IMG/VR virus record: IMGVR_UViG_3300046313_000159
Coordinates: 1-43,626 of that record
Strand: one strand, 5' to 3'
Source of the DNA: a virus
DNA: 43,626 nt
The notes under the pieces are model-generated. The model saw only the letters and a program-made list of their open reading frames with translations. It was not told the DNA's origin and did no database searches. The number at the start of each line of letters is the position of its first letter. Within the stretch, counting starts at the first letter, position 1. Positions 42,505 to 43,626 of this stretch are shown here, piece after piece. The position numbers and the translations under genes are program-made.

Positions 42505-42895
42505 GATTCTTTTCCTTTAGCTTGGCTTCAATGGCCATTACAAAGTCAATAATGTCGCAAGAAAGTATTAAGCTAATATTGAGTTCATCAGTAATTTTAT
42601 TTATATCTTCACTTGTTAATCCTTGCCATTGATGAGGGTGGGTGTAGAGATTAGTACCGTTAGCAAGTTCTAACCCTTTATCAAATAAATTTACTCTTGA
42701 TGTTTTATGTCCGTGATGGTCAATTACTTCAATCCAAGCCACAGGCTCTTGCGCTGGTTGTTCTAGTGCTTCTAATATCTTTTCACATAACATACGATAT
42801 TGTTCGCACCAATATTTTGTTTCTGCGTTTGTATTATGTCTTTCATTATCTTTGTGGCTTTCTAATGCCATCTTTAATGCTTCGTCTTTAGTCAT
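42497..42895 (-). CDS. Phage protein with EPVAWIE-type strand motif
   Basis: A 132-residue protein. An N-terminal helix (EALKMALESHKDNERHNTNA) is followed by a helix with LEALEQPAQEPVAWIEVIDH, then ANGTNLYTHPHQWQGLTSED. The 'Q-P-x-Q-E-P-V-A-W' linked to 'L-Y-T-H-P' motif is a common phage early protein type in Gram-negative, notably betaproteobacterial, phages. Function is unknown. This family is one of the few host hints in the window. Confidence 0.68.
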   Translation of the reverse strand: MTKDEALKMALESHKDNERHNTNAETKYWCEQYRMLCEKILEALEQPAQEPVAWIEVIDHHGHKTSRVNLFDKGLELANGTNLYTHPHQWQGLTSEDINKITDELNISLILSCDIIDFVMAIEAKLKEKNHG

Positions 42896-43098
42896 TTACT
42901 ACCTCCCTTATGTGAACTGTTCAAACCCAATAACAACGCCATGTCTGTGACAACAATGTAGTTACTCTTTGGCATGGGCACGATGGTGTGCTTGTACGCA
43001 CGAGCATCCTCCTCGCCACAAAACAAACACGTCCTGTAACCTATCTTGTATCTGCGGTCATCAATATCATCACCGCATCTGTTACATTGATTACTCAT
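42892..43098 (-). CDS. Double CxxC zinc-ribbon phage protein
   Basis: A 68-residue protein with zinc-binding C5, C8, C24 and C27 (CNRCGDDIDDRRYKIGYRTC, LFCGEE), then RAYKHTIVPMPKSNYIVVTD and a short hydrophobic end. This small protein type is frequent in podovirus-like phages, always uncharacterised. Start and stop both overlap neighbours by ATGA. Confidence 0.72.
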   Translation of the reverse strand: MSNQCNRCGDDIDDRRYKIGYRTCLFCGEEDARAYKHTIVPMPKSNYIVVTDMALLLGLNSSHKGGSK

Positions 43099-43349
43099 TT
43101 GGCTTTCTCCTTTAATAAGTCTATGGCTTTCGATGACATGACATAACCTCGGTCTACTGTGATGTTGATACCTTCATCGTCACGCACATAATCAGACGCA
43201 TATATAAGGTAGTGCGCTTTAGCTAACTTGGCTATTGCTTCTATCTGTTCAAAGTCTCTAATGTCTACATCGCTAGTGATAGGTATCTTGTTATACCCAT
43301 ACATCAGCTTCAACATCGTTAACTTCGTAACTGCATCATTCTTAGTCAT
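43095..43349 (-). CDS. Small phage protein
   Basis: An 84-residue protein from the ATG at 43349, which overlaps the stop of a 30-residue gene (ATGA); the longer frame from 43406 would overlap that gene fully. Sequence: helix TKNDAVTKLTMLKLMYGYNK, then DVDIRDFEQIEAIAKLAKAH and strands near INITVDRGYVMSSKAI. No family recognised. Confidence 0.6.
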   Translation of the reverse strand: MTKNDAVTKLTMLKLMYGYNKIPITSDVDIRDFEQIEAIAKLAKAHYLIYASDYVRDDEGINITVDRGYVMSSKAIDLLKEKAK

Positions 43350-43438
43350 ACCGCACCTGTGGCTGTTAGATAGGTTACATATATCCATCCGAATACACAG
43401 AACCAAAACACTACCTTATCCCATTGGTCAGGTGTCAT
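43346..43438 (-). CDS. 30-residue single-pass membrane micro-protein
   Basis: A 30-codon frame with a good ribosome site (AAAGGAGAGAG, the end of repeat copy 1). The product, MTPDQWDKVVFWFCVFGWIY then VTYLTATGAV, has one membrane helix and a short N-terminal polar end. Its stop overlaps the next start by ATGA. Its size resembles small phage membrane modulators such as superinfection-exclusion or lysis-control peptides, but no such function can be claimed. Confidence 0.62.
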   Translation of the reverse strand: MTPDQWDKVVFWFCVFGWIYVTYLTATGAV

Positions 43439-43442
43439 TACG

Positions 43443-43483
43443 CTCTCTCCTTTAACATTGTGGAACTTCGTGAACTTTGTTAC
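43443..43483 (-). repeat. Intercistronic repeat element, copy 1
   Basis: Same element between a 26-residue gene (its TAA is inside the element, 43480-43482) and the 30-residue membrane gene. Starts GTAACAAAGTTCACGAA, then GTTCCACA and ends ATGTTAAAGGAGAGAG, so the last word is ATGTT rather than AAGTT. Confidence 0.85.
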
Positions 43484-43560
43484 TTGCCTGTGCGTGTGAA
43501 TAGTGCTTCACGTTGCAAGTGCATCGCATGACGCATCATTTGAAATATCGCATAGTGCAT
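43480..43560 (-). CDS. 26-residue basic micro-protein
   Basis: A 26-codon frame (MHYAIFQMMRHAMHLQREAL, then FTRTGK) from the ATG at 43560, with AGGGGG 6 bases upstream; an ATG at 43566 would overlap the upstream stop by ATGA and add two residues. It is amphipathic and basic, and its stop lies in repeat copy 1. Likely real because of ribosome site and tight junctions; role unknown. Confidence 0.48.
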   Translation of the reverse strand: MHYAIFQMMRHAMHLQREALFTRTGK

Positions 43561-43562
43561 AA

Positions 43563-43625
43563 TCATCCCCCTAGATACCAATTGACCAACGCAAACACCA
43601 CGACTACTATCAGCACCGCCTTCAA
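43563..43625 (-). CDS. Small membrane protein, 5' end cut by window
   Basis: The frame runs from the window edge to a TGA at 43563-43565 and encodes a hydrophobic stretch (KAVLIVVVVFALVNWYLGG) that is almost entirely a membrane helix. A TTG at 43625 could be the start, but the true start may lie beyond the window. It would be a second tiny membrane protein in tandem with the 30-residue one. Confidence 0.45.
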   Translation of the reverse strand: MKAVLIVVVVFALVNWYLGG

Positions 43626-43626
43626 T

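Noticed and set aside
1-43626. Prophage / lysogeny module
   Set aside because: No integrase, excisionase or attachment site was found; HTH proteins alone do not show lysogeny, and the rest of the genome is not visible.

Overview
The window is a 43.6 kb piece of a tailed-bacteriophage genome (Caudoviricetes). Gene content points to a short-tailed, podovirus-like virion: a tail-nozzle-like protein, a run of large Gly/Gln-rich internal (ejection-type) proteins ending in an 1817-residue protein, a family A DNA polymerase, and no tape-measure or sheath genes. The host cannot be read directly. Several small proteins look like ones I associate with phages of freshwater Betaproteobacteria, which is inference only. 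Both ends are cut: a tail-fibre gene is already open at base 1 and a small membrane-protein gene runs off at base 43626. Terminase, portal, capsid, integrase, RNA polymerase and ligase genes are not in the window, and no tRNA, CRISPR array or insertion sequence was seen.

Plus strand, 1-22158 (late, virion and lysis). First comes a tail-fibre/adhesin region (1-8412). It holds a fibre with a glycine-rich tip, a cupin-like protein, a propeller-like fibre, a fibre built from exact 20-residue repeats, and two paralogous fibres sharing one N-terminal domain, one of which carries a tail-collar domain. Next are an M15-type endolysin and a holin (8412-9199), then a tail nozzle-like protein and a second virion protein (9209-11810). 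Five internal-protein genes follow (11851-22158), with a GNAT-like gene among them. Genes are packed with ATGA or TAATG junctions.

Minus strand, 43625-22155 (early/middle, DNA metabolism and takeover), transcribed leftward. The right part (43625-36466) holds micro-ORFs, zinc-ribbon proteins, DNA-binding proteins and a MoxR-type AAA+ ATPase / VWA-metallopeptidase-like pair, with a DUF3150-like gene downstream. The centre (36465-29434) holds small conserved phage proteins, a VRR-NUC nuclease, a family A polymerase, a DUF3310 protein and a Cas4-like nuclease. Two HNH endonucleases, a terminator and a promoter come next (29434-28478). The left part holds a SNF2-type helicase, an SSB-like zinc protein, a small HTH regulator and a fused primase-helicase. 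The two transcription units meet tail to tail with overlapping stop codons at 22155-22158.

The least explained signal is a roughly 40-base element present four times on the minus strand (38332, 41421, 42027, 43443). It fills the space between the stop of one gene and the ribosome site of the next, and carries AAGTT motifs about one helical turn apart. Two copies flank the AAA+/VWA module. A good sigma70-type promoter with an overlapping palindrome lies just upstream of a third copy. Eight genes shorter than 60 codons were found by reading junctions by hand. Every stretch longer than 300 bases contains a gene.
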